Source of the DNA: Datisca glomerata
Lineage: Eukaryota > Streptophyta > Magnoliopsida > Cucurbitales > Datiscaceae
Assembly: GCA_003255025.1 (NCBI GenBank)
Contig: QANY01012071.1
Coordinates: 434,001 to 498,000 of the forward strand
Length of the DNA: 64,000 bases
Direction: 5' to 3'
Below the pieces are notes generated by a model, which did not search any database, was not told where the DNA came from, and saw only the letters and a program-made list of their open reading frames with translations. Of this stretch, positions 1 through 12,639 are shown in pieces. The position numbers and the translations under genes are program-made. Each line of letters opens with the position of its first letter. Positions within the stretch are counted from its first letter, which is position 1.

Positions 1-674
1 TGGCCTGCTCGGCTTATTGACTTTACCAACATATAATCCATATTAACCTCCATCATTCATCCTATCTTTTTTTAGAATATACGGTTCACTAATTGTTGAT
101 TGGTTGTCCCAACATTTTTTAGCACAAATGGCATAACCTTGTAGCAGAAAATGCCTTCATCCATATGAAACATGTATTTTCTTAATATGGGTACATTTTT
201 ACTTGGTTTTATCCAGAGAATGCATCCAGGAAGTTGAGGATCTCGGGTCCCGCAGTTGGGTCAATCATCTGGTCAATTGGAGGAATGGATATTCATCCTT
301 GGGGCATGCTTTATTGAGGTTCGTAAAGTCCACCTAGACCCTTCATTTGCCATTTTTCCTTTTTACTAGCACAATATTTGACAGCTAGTCTGGGTATATA
401 ACCTCTCTGATGAAGCCCACTTTTGGTAGTCGGTCAACTTCTTCTTTAATTGTCTTTCTTCTTCAGGCACGAACGTCCGTCTTTTTTACTTCACAGGCTT
501 GGCTTGTGGATCTACATTCAGGCGATGGCATATTAGATCTTTAATGACCCTTGGCATACCCGTGGTTTCCCAAGCAAAAACTTCTTTATTCCTTCTTAGG
601 AAGACGGTTATCTCATGTTTCTCTTCTTCGTGTAGCATGGCACCTATCTTAGTTATTTTTCCACCTTCGTCCAA
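1..674 (-). pseudogene. Ty3/gypsy pol fragment (linker to reverse transcriptase)
   Basis: Read on the minus strand, 674-486 gives the segment that precedes gypsy RT (key pieces EVFAWET, MPRVIKDLICHRLNVDP, KPVK). Below 486 the frame continues, with stops and frame changes, into the RT core: a LDAFSG-like stretch near 210-230 and FCYKVMPFVLKNVGTT at about 110-165, matching the conserved FCYKVMPFGLKNAGATY block of plant gypsy RT. The gene is dead, with several in-frame stops, and it runs off the left edge of the window. It belongs to the same element as the gag and LTR at 1240-3132. The lineage is probably Tat/Athila-like, judged from the linker sequence. Confidence 0.85.
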
Positions 675-1242
675 CTACATTGTTTCCAACTCTTTGGTAG
701 CCTCTTACCATAGGCCTCTTTGTTCAGTCGGGCTAGTGTTCAGCTTTAATTACTATTGATCTCCCCTTAGGGCAGTTTTCAGCTTTTTAGCCTCTTACCA
801 TATGAGAGAGAGTATACTTTCTAGATATGTTACTTCCCTATTAACCCTATTAGATGTTGTCTGGGGTTCTAAAGTTTCATTACATCCACTCCCATTTTAT
901 CTATGTTTGAATGGAATAAGACATTTGGTGCGCTGCCATTATCCACTAGGACTTTCCTTAGTAGATAGTTTACAATCTAAATATAGATCATCAGTGTGCG
1001 TTGTGGCTTGTAATGATTTGCCCATCCTCGCTCTCATCGAATATGATGGGCATGTTGTGGGGATCTAGACCTTTCTCGTTACCGAATATTGTTGGTTTTT
1101 TACAGTACGCATTTCTTTCCTTCCGAGTTGTTGCTTCGAATTCTGTTAGTGCTATTATTGTATCGACTATGTGTAGGGGTTCGACTGCCTTATTCCATTT
1201 TGATGTTTCTTGTCCTTAACTGGTTTCATTCTTGGTGACATA

Positions 1243-2650
1243 TTATTTCAAGTAACCTTTACTGATGAGCTCATTTATATAATCCTTGTGTTGATAGCAG
1301 TCTTTTGTCATGTGCCTGTTACTTTTGTGGAACGAGCAATACTTTTCTTTATCCTTCTCTGTGGGTTCCCTTCTGTTGGGGGGTTGCCTTTTCAACCATG
1401 AATTATCTTTGATGGCCCAGATGAGTTGGTTCACTGGTACCATAAGTGGGGTGTAGGTCTTTTCTCTTCAAACAACACGTTCGAGTCCATGTGACCTCTT
1501 ATCTCGTCCGCTTTCCTCTCGTCCGTCTTTGCCACTTGTCACTTCATCTTTTCTCTTTAGGTTATCGCTTGACGCTGCCGCCAACTACTCGGATAGCCAC
1601 ATCATATTTTTCCGCTCCTCTTCGAGGTTTATGTAGGTTTATGCCCTCAGAAAATTTTTCGTCATACTGAGCGGTTTCTGTTCAGAAATATCCTTGAACA
1701 GTAAAGACTGAAGGTCTAATCCTTTCCTAAATGTTAGTCTCACCACGGGATCATCGCAGTCTCCCAACTTTCCCATTTCTTCCTTGAACTGTTGATTGTA
1801 GTCGTGCAACGACTCGCCTCTATTGATCTAGATTGTCAGGAGATATTCAGAGTCCCCCGTGATGGAATGATATGTTATGTACTATTTTAAAAGGACAAAA
1901 GACGTGATAGAAAAGTTAGTTATAAAACACGAATTGATAGAATGGTATCACTTAAGTGCGTTTTTGTCAAGACTTACTGGGAACATTCTACACATGAGCG
2001 TATATTTATGTTGATACAGAGCCATCACTTATTGAAATCTCCGCAGATGATCAATCGGGTCCGTCGTTCTAGCGTTTGAATTTAGGAGACACAAACTTTT
2101 TTAGGATCATAGCGGACATAATTTCAAAGGTTAAGGATGTTTTAGTTAATGAGTCTAGACTTGATATGGTCTTAGTGCCCAATCTCCTAACTTCACTCAT
2201 TTCCTTTCACCCATTTCACAACAAGACACCCTCTTTCGCTATGTTGATCCATGCGGCACCACCATCCGTATTTTTAGATAGCACGTCACCTTCTTCATTT
2301 AGTTGTGGGTCCTAGTCTGGATTCTAGTCCATGCACTCTTCATTCACATCATCTTGGTTTCTAGCCGCTCGATCCTTCTATTTCTCCTGTGCACCTACAT
2401 CAAAATGTTGACTCATTTTAGTACGACTTTACATTATCTCACGTTGTAACGTGGCTACTTGCTCCTGTAGCGCATGTAAGGTGGTGTGTAGGGTTTCAAC
2501 ATTTCAATTTTCCAGATTCATCATCCTAGCTAATATAGCTTCTAGCACTACATGTACGTTTTGATTTTGTTGCTCATGTTAGATCAAGGATTCGACCCTA
2601 CTCTCAGCATTACATGCAACACTTGATCTTATTCTAGGCATTATCAATGT
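1243..2650 (-). pseudogene. Ty3/gypsy gag remnant with zinc-knuckle region
   Basis: The minus-strand segment 1443-1243 contains the C-x2-H-type signature YCSFHKSNRHMTKDCYQHKD, then INELISKGYLK. This is the usual end of a plant gypsy gag just before protease. Upstream on the minus strand (about 2460-2650) the translation is rich in L/E/Q and looks like the N-terminal coiled coil of gag (TLHALQEQVATLQREIM). The frame between is broken by stops. Apparent plus-strand reading frames here are shadows of this antisense gag. Confidence 0.75.
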
Positions 2651-2699
2651 GTCTTATAGCTCGTTCTTCGCTGAGTATTTCACTCGAAACTCTCAATGA

Positions 2700-3132
2700 A
2701 AAGCTCCAATCTGTAAAGTGATTTTCTCTATACTTAATTCGAAGTTAAAGAATGTTGATATTTTGAGTAAAATACTAATAAGTTTGAGTAGAAAAGTGGA
2801 GATTTTGTATTCATTCCATTTTTTTTATACATGGGGAGGTATTTATAGACTTTTTTCTCCTCGACCGTTTTACATGGATAAATCAAATATTCATTAAAAT
2901 TGAGTTGGTTAGCTAAACTGTGGAGGTTATAATAACTTCTTTGACCTAGTTTGGCTCTGCTTTGACTGCCACGTCGCCTTCGGTTGATTCCATCTCCTCA
3001 GAGTCTTTCCACGTCATCTGCCTTATTGTAACCTTTTAACAACCTGACAATCCCTGACTCCTCTGTCTGATTTATCATGTTCAATAATATGTCGTGTGTT
3101 ATCAGCAATTACTATTTTAACATATTAATCAA
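2700..3132 (-). mobile_element. 5' LTR of the minus-strand gypsy element (approximate ends)
   Basis: This lies just upstream (minus sense) of the gag remnant. It carries a TATA box read on the minus strand (TATAAAT at 2847-2841, in the context GTCTATAAATACC), the usual arrangement of an LTR promoter. The right end is set at 3132 because the plus strand reads ...AATCAACA, so the minus strand begins TGTTGATT, a TG start as expected. The partner LTR lies outside the window, so both borders are estimates. Confidence 0.5.
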
Positions 3133-3860
3133 CATCTTGTGATAAAATATACATCTTGTGGCAAAATATACATCTTATGACTCATTACTCGGTTTGATTT
3201 GATTACAGATTTTTATCTTAAGGAGGGAGATTCTTCATATGTTGTTATAAGATATTCTATTAAAGTTTAGCCATCAGTTACGGGTAATTTTTTGCATGTT
3301 AATACTTATGTTGATAAGAATGATGCTAACTGTAAGGAATTCCCTTTAGTGGAGAAGGGAGATGTTGATGGGCGCTAGTGGAGGTCTGAATTATATCTCT
3401 TCTACTGGACTGGGTTATCCTAATTGATTTTCCAATTCCAATTTCGGTCCAGTCTTAAAAAGTTCAATTAATAGGATTGAACCTAATTCTTTTTCTTTGG
3501 AGGAGGCAAGAGGCACCGAGAGACTGTTGACTCAAAGGGAGGGCAAAGATGAAATCTGTGAACTTCACAGGTGAGCGTCTGCGAGACGGAGAAGGAGGCA
3601 AACGACTGAGAGACGGAAAATGTGAGCAACTGAGAGACGGATAAGGCACCGAGTGACTGAGAAACCCAGAGACGGCGGCCAACGGCTGAGAGAAGGGGCT
3701 CTGAGTTTTTAGACTATGAATTTGGGGGGAGATTTCTTTGAGCGGCGCACTAGAAAATAGAGAAGTCTAGGTTTGAGAAAATGAAGTTTAGGGAAAGTGG
3801 AAATGAAGAGGTACTTTCGTATTGAGGTGGATAAAGGTTAATTAATTAAATACACAGTAT
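3133..3860. other. No recognisable gene; short imperfect repeats
   Basis: There are short direct repeats of ATACATCTTGTG-type sequence at 3140-3180. At about 3600-3680 a GACTGAGAGACGG-type 13-mer recurs three times. I see no domain or credible splice pattern. The minus-strand 72-codon frame at 3464-3682 is low-complexity (Ser/Pro/Arg) and is not supported as a gene. Confidence 0.5.
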
Positions 3861-3884
3861 AAAAATAAGAATTGATATATATAC

Positions 3885-4075
3885 ACGCAGTTCGATTCGA
3901 TGCGATTTCTCTACTAAAACCGCAGACCAAACCTAACCGCATAAATTTTACTATATTACAACCGAACTGAACAGCACAAACTATTTAAGTCAACCGAACA
4001 ACTGAGGTTCGGTTCGGCTCGGTCAGTTTGGGTGGTTTTTTGCGATTTTCCTTACACCCCTACTATAGACCCAAT
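3885..4075. mobile_element. AACCGAAC-rich non-autonomous transposon fragment (hAT-like)
   Basis: The stretch is rich in CCGAAC/GGTTCGG on both strands (AACCGAACTGAAC on one side, GGTTCGGTTCGGCTCGG on the other), giving an inverted-repeat character, and it ends in ACACCCCTA. A similar block occurs at 34175-34465 in an HDA15 intron. Such sequences are typical of plant hAT-type MITEs. I could not define TIRs or a TSD, so the borders are approximate. Confidence 0.4.
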
Positions 4076-4619
4076 CTCTTCTACTTGGGTTCCACTAGAT
4101 GAGAAGATGACCCTGTATTTCTTAACCGAGCTAGTTGTTTAACCTTAGGTTTTTTAATGGATTTATAACACGGTAAAGTGTGGGGACTTCTTTTCATTAA
4201 GAAACTAAGGCTAATCAAGATACGTCGATATGTCACAGTTCTGTTTTGATCTGCTATTAATTATTTTATAGATTATTATAAATAATCAAATATATTAGTC
4301 ATATTTTTTCATCAATTCAATTATCACGGCCTGAAAAGATATATAAACCTCTAGGTGAATAATATGGAACTCGCCGCTTCAAGTGGGTTAAAAGGTGAGG
4401 CACTCACCTCTTGAGGTGAGTTCTTGAATTGTTCGAAAGAGGCGAGTTCTTAAATTGTTCAAGGTCAAAACTGGAATCCTTGGCTTTCACATGGATAAAG
4501 GTGAGAACATACAAATTTGTGAATTTAGGTCTCACTTAGAGGACCTTCCAGGTCATTAGCAATTTAGCGCATCTTTAGGAATTATCTTGTTGTTTAAGAT
4601 ACTTTTAGTGAGGAAATAC

Positions 4620-5340
4620 CCTAGATTTCCTTTTCCTGTTAGAGACTAAGAATAGAGAACGATCGTAGAAATTGAAACTTATGCTCAATGCTTTGAGATG
4701 TTTTGTTGTTAATTTGTGTGGCACACATGCTGGTATTGTGATGTTTTGGTGAGATATTAATATTGTTCAGGTAATGAAGTTTTCCTCCTTTTTGCTTGAA
4801 GCCCGTACTTGAGATGTTAAATGAGTTTTGACTTGGCAGATTTTTGCTATTTATGCTAGCTTTGATGACCAATTAAGAAGCTATTAATTTGATTGTTTAT
4901 CAAAGCGGGTCCTCGTGTGTGCGGAAAATGATTGGTCATTGGTTATTTCAATGACATGGTTTCTTTAAAAAGGGGGTGTTTATAGTGAAGTCCCCCTCCG
5001 ATGATGCTTCTTCCTTCTCTGACACGTGCTGCTAATTTTATGGATCTTGGATTTTCGGTTTGTCCTTGCACTCAGTGTAATAACAGGGAGGGGCAATTTC
5101 TCATTAAATAGAGACTTAATCGTTGTCTTGCTTCTCCTTCTTGACTTTTGAAGTACCAAACTGCTCGGGTATCGCATTTTCCTCTTCCGGGCTCTGACCA
5201 TGTGGCATTATTCTTATGCACGGAGGATTCCAAGTGAAAATTTCAGCATGCGTTTCGATATGATTAGAAGGCGGAAGAATGCTCAGGGTTGTTGTGAAGT
5301 GGTTTATAGTGTCTCGAATTGGAGTATGAATGAGCGCTCA
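4620..5340 (+). pseudogene. LINE (L1-type) endonuclease domain remnant
   Basis: Plus-strand translation, joined over several stops and frame changes, matches the apurinic endonuclease of plant L1 LINEs. ETKNRE lies near 4640. A GTHAGIVMFW / INIVQVMKF segment follows at 4720-4790. MDLGFSVCP and NNREGQFLIK lie at 5038-5110, then RLNRCLASPSWLLKY-like sequence. The closing GSDHVALFL at 5190-5215 contains the SDH catalytic motif of the family. Upstream and downstream LINE parts are absent. Antisense frames at 4639-5201 are shadows. The family match is clear, and the copy is inactive. Confidence 0.7.
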
Positions 5341-5459
5341 GAGATGCTCCAGAGATGCACAATTAATAGTTGCTAGACATGATATTGATATTTATAATAT
5401 TGGAGCATTGAGAGTCAATACCATAAGTAATAAAATAACAATTTGATACTAAAATTTAT

Positions 5460-8400
5460 TCAACATTCCATGATGCCAAGCTCTAATCTAAGTTTGGAAA
5501 ATCTTTCTTCATTAACGATTATGGGAAAATATTCGCAAGTTGATTTTCAGTGTCCACAAACTCTAAAGTTATATCGCCTTTTTGAACATGATCTCGTATA
5601 AAATGGCGTCTAACATCAATGTGCTTGCTCATAAAATGTAAAATATGATTTTTTGAAAAAGGTTTATAGCTCTAGTATTGTCACATTTTATAGGAACATG
5701 ATCAAAACATAGCCCAAAGTCTCTTAAAGTTTGCTTCATCCATATAATTGGTGCACACAACTACTATTAAATATATATTCAGCCTCAGTTGTAGACAATA
5801 CTACAAAAATTTACCTTTTACGAAACCAAGACATTAGGGGTTTACCTAAAGATTGACAAAAATCAACAGAGCTTTTTTGATCTAGCATGATTCCAACATA
5901 ATCCATATCCGAGTAACCAAAGGCCTAAAAAAATGTGTCACTTAAATATTTTATAAAAAAATAACACATTTAAGTGGAATCCCCTAGGGCCTATGGACAA
6001 GATTCTGAACTTCATTTCTTTCAAATTGATCTAATTCTTCTTGCATAGCAAGAATATAATATTTGCCATTCTTAGCTTCTATAAAAATTTTGGGTTCATA
6101 CCACTCAAGTTCTTTTGTTAAAGACATAAAATGCTTTAATAGAGGATGAATAACCAAGAAACATACCAATATCAATTTTGAGTAAACCCAATCTCTATTA
6201 TCCTTGTTCTTTACAATGAAACACTTACATCCAAATACTTTAAAATATCCTATGTTTGAAGTTTTGTTGTTCCATACCTTATAGGGTATTTTATTTAAAA
6301 TATATCTTAGCAAAACTCTATTTAAAATGAAGCAAGATGGGTTTATGGGTTCGGCTAAAAAATAGTTAGGTAAGTCATTTTCACTTAGCATGAATCTTGC
6401 CATTTCTTGTAAGATGTGGTTCTTTCTCTCAACAATCCCATCTTTTGTGGAGTTCGAGGTGCGGAAAATTATGATCAAAATAATTTTCATAACAAAACTT
6501 TTCAAAACTTTCATGTTTAAAGTTACCACCATGATTACTTCGATTTTTTTTAAATAAGAAAACCCTTTTATTTTGAACTTTCATTGCGGATTTTGAAAAT
6601 CTCTTAATTGCTTCATTTTTTTCTTTTAAAACATAACCCATGTAAAACTTGTGTATTCATCATCTACAATGATAAAACTATAGTGCTCTTCGCTCAAGCT
6701 TGCAACCCTAAATGGTCCAACAAATCCATGTGAATCAATTATAGAGGTCTTATGGTGGAAATAAAATATTTTGACTTAAAAGAATTTTTCACTTATTTTC
6801 ACATTTGATAACTTTCACACACTTTTTCTTTTTCAAAAAAAAAAAAGTTTCGGTAATCCTCTAACGAGATCATTTTTTTTAAAGAAGATTCATGCTAGCA
6901 TGGCCAAGTCTCCTATGTCGTAACCAACTATCATCTTATAGAGAAACAAGACAAGTATCATCAGAATTTTGAATTTCATTCAAAACGGGAGTGTATACAT
7001 TTCCGTCCCTTTTCCAATAAATAGAACTTTGCTAGACGATTTGTCCATTTTAAAGCAAGCATCTTAATAAAAATTAACTCTAAGTTTTTTTATCACAGAG
7101 GTGACAATTACTAAGAAGATTATGTTTTAAACCATCAACACAAAAAACATCTTCTATAGTAGGAGAAGTGTTACAAACTTACCAAACCTATACTAATAAT
7201 TTTACCTTTCTTCTTGCGACCAAAAGTAACTAATCCACTATTTTCTTTTAGAGAGGAGAAAAGTTAAGGTTACCGGTCATATGCCTTTAGCATGCACTAT
7301 CAAGGTACCACTTCTCATCCTTAGAGCGATTGATCTACAAAATAAGATTTTTGTGAGGGCTAGTAACCCAACCTGCTTTGTCAAAAAGCACATTTTTGTG
7401 TTTCAATAAGTTTATCTAACTTATCCTTCCAGAAGCGATATTTAAAATAATTTTGTTCAAATCTTTAATCTTTTTTTACTATCATCGAAATCTCTTTTCA
7501 AATCATTCAATGTTGGTTTTAGTTTTAGACTTTCTTATTTGAATTTGTTGTTTTCTTCTTGAAGAGTAACGTTCTTTTTCTTTGATTCTTTGATTCTCTA
7601 TTCTTTCCATTTAATTAATTAAACTCACTATAAAATTATTTAAAAGCATATTCTAAATCATCGTATACTATTTTATCAATAACATCTACTAAGATAGTGC
7701 GTACCTCATCTTCGTGGGTCATGAAGCACAAATTTGTAATTTCTTTGCCTTCTTGCTCTTTTTCGCTATCATTTTCATCTCAAGTTACCTTGAAGTATTT
7801 TTTCTTACAAGTCTATGGAGAACTCTTGGAGGTTGGACAGTCTACTCTTATATGATTGAGCATTTTACACTCAAAGCAAGTAAGGACATCACGATATATT
7901 CTCCCAAATTCCCTTCGAGGAGTGCCCCTTTTTTCTTTGTAGAAATTTTTGAATTTTCTTGCAAGAAGAACTATGTCTTCATCTCAATTTTCTTCTTAAT
8001 CTTCGTATGTGTCATCATATGTGGTTAATTTAGAGCAATATTTATTCTTTTTGGTTCTTCTTCCTCATGGTCCTTTATTCTCATCTCATACGTGAGAAGT
8101 GACCCAATGATTTCATCAAGAAGTAAAGTGTTGAGATCTTTTACTTCTTGTATCGCGGTTAGCTTCGCCTCCCAAGAATTCAATAGACATCTCAAAATTT
8201 TTCTTACAATTTTAACATTGAAATAAGTCCTACCAAGACCTTTCAAGCCATTTATGATGTTAGTAAAATGTGTAAACATTTTTATTATAAAATCCTTACC
8301 ATTCATCTTAGAAAGCTTATAGCTTATTAATGAGCATACTAATTTTAGATTCTCTGACTTGGTTGATACCTTCATGCGTAACCCCAAGCATACGCCATAT

Positions 8401-8717
8401 ATCCTTAGGACTAGCACACATAGAGATTCTATTGAATTCATTCTTATCTAAAGCACAATATAAAGTGTTCATAGCTTTAACATTCAATGAAAGTTCTTTT
8501 TGTCATTTTCATTTCATCTTGGTTTAGGAATATCCATGTCATCAATGATTTCACAAGGAACAAATGAATCATTTACTACAATATCTCGTACTTCATAATC
8601 CAAAGATTGAATGTAGACGATCATTCTAGCCTTCCAATAATTATAATCATTTTTATTAAAGAAGAGAGACCTAGTGATGGATTGTCTTTCAATAAAGCCA
8701 CCATTTAAAGATGCCAT
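5460..8717 (-). pseudogene. Ty1/copia gag-pol remnant, RT deleted
   Basis: On the minus strand, gag starts at 8717 (MASLNGGF...), with the copia gag block FNKNDYNYWKARMIVYIQSL, and continues in pieces to about 8025. Integrase pieces lie at 6641-5984: DGIVERKNHILQEMARFML followed by FGCKCFIVKNKDNRDW. The pol frame ends just after the first residues of RT (EELDQFERNEVQNLV at about 6040-5990). RNase H then follows directly (GYSDMDYVG at about 5915, ALST-like TTEAEYIF, HIDVRRHFIRDHVQKGDI at about 5615-5560, FVDTENQLANIF). Nearly the whole RT is therefore deleted. There are many stops. The downstream LTR is not seen. Confidence 0.85.
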
Positions 8718-8751
8718 ATTAATAAATTCATAAAAAAAATAAAACAACCAT

Positions 8752-8764
8752 ACTCTATACCAAT
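8752..8764 (-). other. Primer-binding site of the copia element
   Basis: The minus strand reads ATTGGTATAGAGT directly inside the LTR end. This resembles the TTGGTATCAGAGC site complementary to initiator tRNA-Met used by plant copia elements, with a small deviation. Confidence 0.65.
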
Positions 8765-9454
8765 TGTAGGATCGTGTAATTACTTAAGAGGGTAAATTGA
8801 GTGTTTGTGTTAACTCTTCGTCAAGCAATTCTATTAAAAAATTATGATAGTGCTTATAAAAAATAAACTAAGAAATGAAAAAAATAAAGAGACAAGGGAA
8901 AGAGACAAATAACACATTAATTTTTATGGGGTTCGATACTCTTTGTCAATGTCCACGCTCCAAGGTACCTCCTTAAAGTTTTCACTAGAATTATGATTCT
9001 CTTCACGGTTGAAGATCAAACCTCATAGACAATTGAATTCCACGACATCAATGAAGCCTAGTTACAACCTCAATAATTCTCAAGAACAAAATCAACAATT
9101 CTATCGGTTAGAGTAGATATACAACTTTACTCACAGAATAAACTACAACTAAAACATTAAGATGAGGAATAATATGGCTCACAGATGGTAAAGTTTTCTC
9201 AGAATTTTCTTTAGAGAATCGTGCTCAATTATTGTGTCTTTAGGCGCCAAGAAGACCTATTTATATGCCTGGAAAATAGAGCCATTGGAGCAATCTGCAA
9301 GGGGCGTTCTCTGCCCACTGACCGGTCCATTCAATCCATCGTTGTATTTTGAGGATTTTATGAAAAATTCCATTTTTAATTCACTTTCTCTTCATGTGTA
9401 GTCTTCAATATGAGTAATACCACATATAAGACGGAAAAACTTTGTCACACAACA
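8765..9454 (-). mobile_element. 5' LTR of the Ty1/copia element (~690 bp)
   Basis: On the plus strand it runs from TGTAGGATCG (8765) to CACACAACA (9454), so in element sense it starts TGTTGTGTG and ends CCTACA. It contains a minus-strand TATA box (CATATAAATAGG around 9259-9270) upstream of the expected transcript start. It abuts the PBS at 8752-8764 and gag at 8717. The partner LTR is missing, so no TSD can be checked. Confidence 0.65.
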
Positions 9455-10109
9455 TTTATACTTAACAATATTTTTTTATCATCAAAATTAGATTATTAAC
9501 TCAAGGAGTCAACATTCTCTGTAGTTTTGTAAAATAGGCCAACTGATCTTAGGTTAATAGGATTAACTAATCATACTGTAACCAAAGAGTTCTTGTCTTC
9601 CTAAGTCACATAGACTGTTTCTCCTTCCTTTAGAGCTTTTATTGTATCTATCAGGTAACGAAGTCTGCCTTTTGCATCGAATCACCAACGCAACTGATTA
9701 AGACCTTCTAGAAAATTATTCCCATTAGGTTTGTGTTAGGTTACTTGAAAGGAAATAATAATTTGAAACAACATCCATGAAGCCAATGGCACCTTTCTAG
9801 ATGATTCAGATGATATCATTGAAAAACCCTATTAGGTTATGTCACGATGAGCACCAGTCATGGTCGTTTCAACCATTAAAAATATAGATAAGCAAACGAT
9901 TGCTTTGATAATGAAAATAGAAGAAAGATTTTCTTTGATATATATTATTGAGTTGTAATCTCAATGCTAGCATTTACTTCTGAGAGTGATTTGTTTAGCA
10001 CTTCATAATCAAATTCAATGAATAGGTTAATACGTTGAAATGTAATGTATTTGCTGGAAGAGTGTTCTTTATATATATACATCTAGATATTTGTATGTCT
10101 GTTTTATGT

Positions 10110-10280
10110 GTACGTGTGTGTAAAGTTGGATATGAATACTTGAAAACACATCAAATGTCAATACCCGACATTTACTCATGTGTGTGTGTATATTCATGTG
10201 TATGTATACACATATGGGATATATGTGTGTGTAAAGTTGGTTATGAATACTTCAAAACGTACCAAATGTCAATACTTGTC
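10110..10280. repeat. Imperfect direct repeat, ~112-bp spacing
   Basis: The block TGTGTGTAAAGTTGG-TATGAATACTT-AAAAC-...CCAAATGTCAATAC occurs at about 10116-10166 and again at about 10226-10277, with TG/TA-rich spacer. A weaker third relative lies at 10395-10440. The function is unknown. Confidence 0.5.
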
Positions 10281-10615
10281 TGAGTGTCATGTCATAATAT
10301 ATTTAATTATTATATTAAAATATTTTAAATAATAATTAAATTACTTAGCTCAAATAATTAAATCATATATAGATCGATTGAGAGAATTGGAGACGCACAC
10401 TTGAAACTACGCCAAATGTCATCCCCAATATTTATTCAAGTGTCGTAACATATCTTACTAAATAATATAATTTGCTATTACATCAAACAATTTAAATGAA
10501 AATTAAATTAATTAGCTAAGCTAATTAAATTTTAAGTTAAGTTTTTTAAATGATTGGTATTACAAAATTAATAAATATTTTAATGAAGCGTGAATCAATC
10601 AAACTTATTGATACA

Positions 10616-10616
<1 letters not shown>

Positions 10617-10647
<31 letters not shown>
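10617..10647. repeat. (TA)n microsatellite
   Basis: An uninterrupted TA dinucleotide run of about 15 units sits in AT-rich intergenic DNA. Confidence 0.9.
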
Positions 10648-10650
<3 letters not shown>

Positions 10651-12200
10651 GCCAAATTTATACCCACTAGTTAACTGAATTCTTAAATTGTACTCATGAT
10701 TACTAAAATTAAGTATTAATATCTTAAATTAATGTCACTTCCTTTCAGTGCTTTTGAATAAATATTATCCATACAACTTTTTAGAATTCCAAAATTAACC
10801 TCAAAATTAACAACTGTGTATCCTAAAACTAATTGTACATTGCTTTGAATAAATATTTAATAACACTTATTATCATTTTTAATTTTATCACTTCCTCTAT
10901 TTTTAATAAAAGTTTTGGACAAAAATGTCTGCATTTACTTCACAACTCATTTAGTTCTCAAATTATCCATTGTATTTAATATTAAAATATTTGGCAGTGA
11001 AAAACACTCTCTTTCTTATATTATGCTTTAAAATACCAGAACAGATGTTAAATTGGTTAAAGATGAGACTCAAATTTACTTTTCATTTATTATTTAGATT
11101 TTCAAAAGCTGAGTTACTGGACCAAGTTGATTATTAATTGAACTTATAAAAACAAGGGAGATAAAATAACTCATTCTCAAGTTCTCTTTAGTTATTTATG
11201 TCATGTACTTCGACCACATTGATTTTCAAGTTATACTAATTATATATTTATATTTTTCTTCTCCAAGCTTTATTCAGTCAACACAGTAAAAGATTTGAGT
11301 CGTAGATGAGAGAAGATTATCTTACACAGTTAGCTTTCTGAAGATCTTATATGAGCAAAAGTTGTGAATAAAAAATCATAGGTCAAGATATGTACACCAT
11401 ACGTGACGCTTAATTAATATATTAAAACTGAAGAGAAGATGAGAATCATATTTAAATAATCTTGCCACATATAATTGATACATTATCCAAAATAATATTC
11501 TACTTTAATTTATTTTTTAACAATCGGTTACTTTTAAAATTACAATCAATTGATCTAAGTAGGCATTATGTTTTTTAAATCCACTTACTATTTAATGAGT
11601 TTTATAAAATAAGTGAATAAAAAAAATCTACTAATTTATTTTAATATAGAGAAAAAGTGAATGCTCTCTATAGGATTTAAATAATGTAATTTAAAATATA
11701 GTTCAATTATAACATGTATTTAGAAACTTTAGTTATGTTATATTTTATTATTAGTATAATTAGTATGCTATATAATATAATTGCACAAAATTTACAAACA
11801 AAAACTTAAATTTGTAATATAAACGAAAAAAAGAAGATGAAGTTTAAAATATAACATAAAATAGAAAATTTAGTTCTAATGATATAATTTTTTTCTTTTC
11901 ATTACTACTAGTTGTAGATCACATACTTCAAATGTGTTAAACTATCCTTAAAATTTACATGGAAATTTATTTTATTAGTAAAGTTAAAATAAATTTTCTA
12001 GATTTAAAAATTGTATTAGATCTAAAGTAAAAATAAAATAATAATGTCTAGAACTTTATTTCTCATATTTACAGTTATCCTGAGGGGTTTGGTGGCGGAT
12101 TTGGTTAATCTCGCACACAAATAGGTTATACGTAATAGTAAATAATGTAAATTACTTAGGTGTATATGGTAATATGAGATACAGATGAATGTGGAAAAAG

Positions 12201-12458
12201 ACTCTTACTAAGAGTAATTAGGTTTTTTTTACAAACTATTGAAACATAGGTAATATGTAAGACATCATTACATTTGATGAAAAAATGAAGATAAAAAATG
12301 ACTAGTAAAGACTAAATTAATATTCATAGACTCTTATTAAGAGTAATTAGGTTTTCTTACAAACTATTGAAACATAGGTAATATGCAAGACATTATTACA
12401 TTTGATGCAAAACTGAAGATAAAAAATGACTAGGAAAGACTAAATTATATTAATTATA
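12201..12458. repeat. Tandem duplication, unit ~129 bp, 2 copies
   Basis: ACTCTTACTAAGAGTAATTAG... at 12201 is repeated as ACTCTTATTAAGAGTAATTAG... at 12330, with over 90% similarity by eye, and it continues to the shared end GACTAAATTA. Each unit begins with a small dyad (ACTCTTACTAAGAGT). It lies just beyond the 3' end of the Helitron coding remnant. Confidence 0.8.
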
Positions 12459-12639
12459 TTTCAACATAAAGATTACTGAAGTGATTAAAGATTAAAGATT
12501 AAAATGTCCATTTTAATTTTTTAGGCTTTATTGTGTTTCATAAAATATGTTATGTGCGAAAGAAGAATTTCATAGTATTAACCAAGTAATTAAATAATAT
12601 ATAGGCAGAATTGTGGTAAGAAAGACACGAAGTATCTAG

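Larger units (their letters stand above)
9455..12190. other. AT-rich intergenic DNA without recognisable genes
   Basis: This stretch is about 70-75% AT. It contains a (TA)n tract at 10617-10647. Around 10110-10460 an imperfect repeated segment (GTAAAGTTGGATATGAATAC / CAAATGTCAATAC) occurs twice closely and once more diverged. No domain, tRNA or splice pattern was found. Confidence 0.5.
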
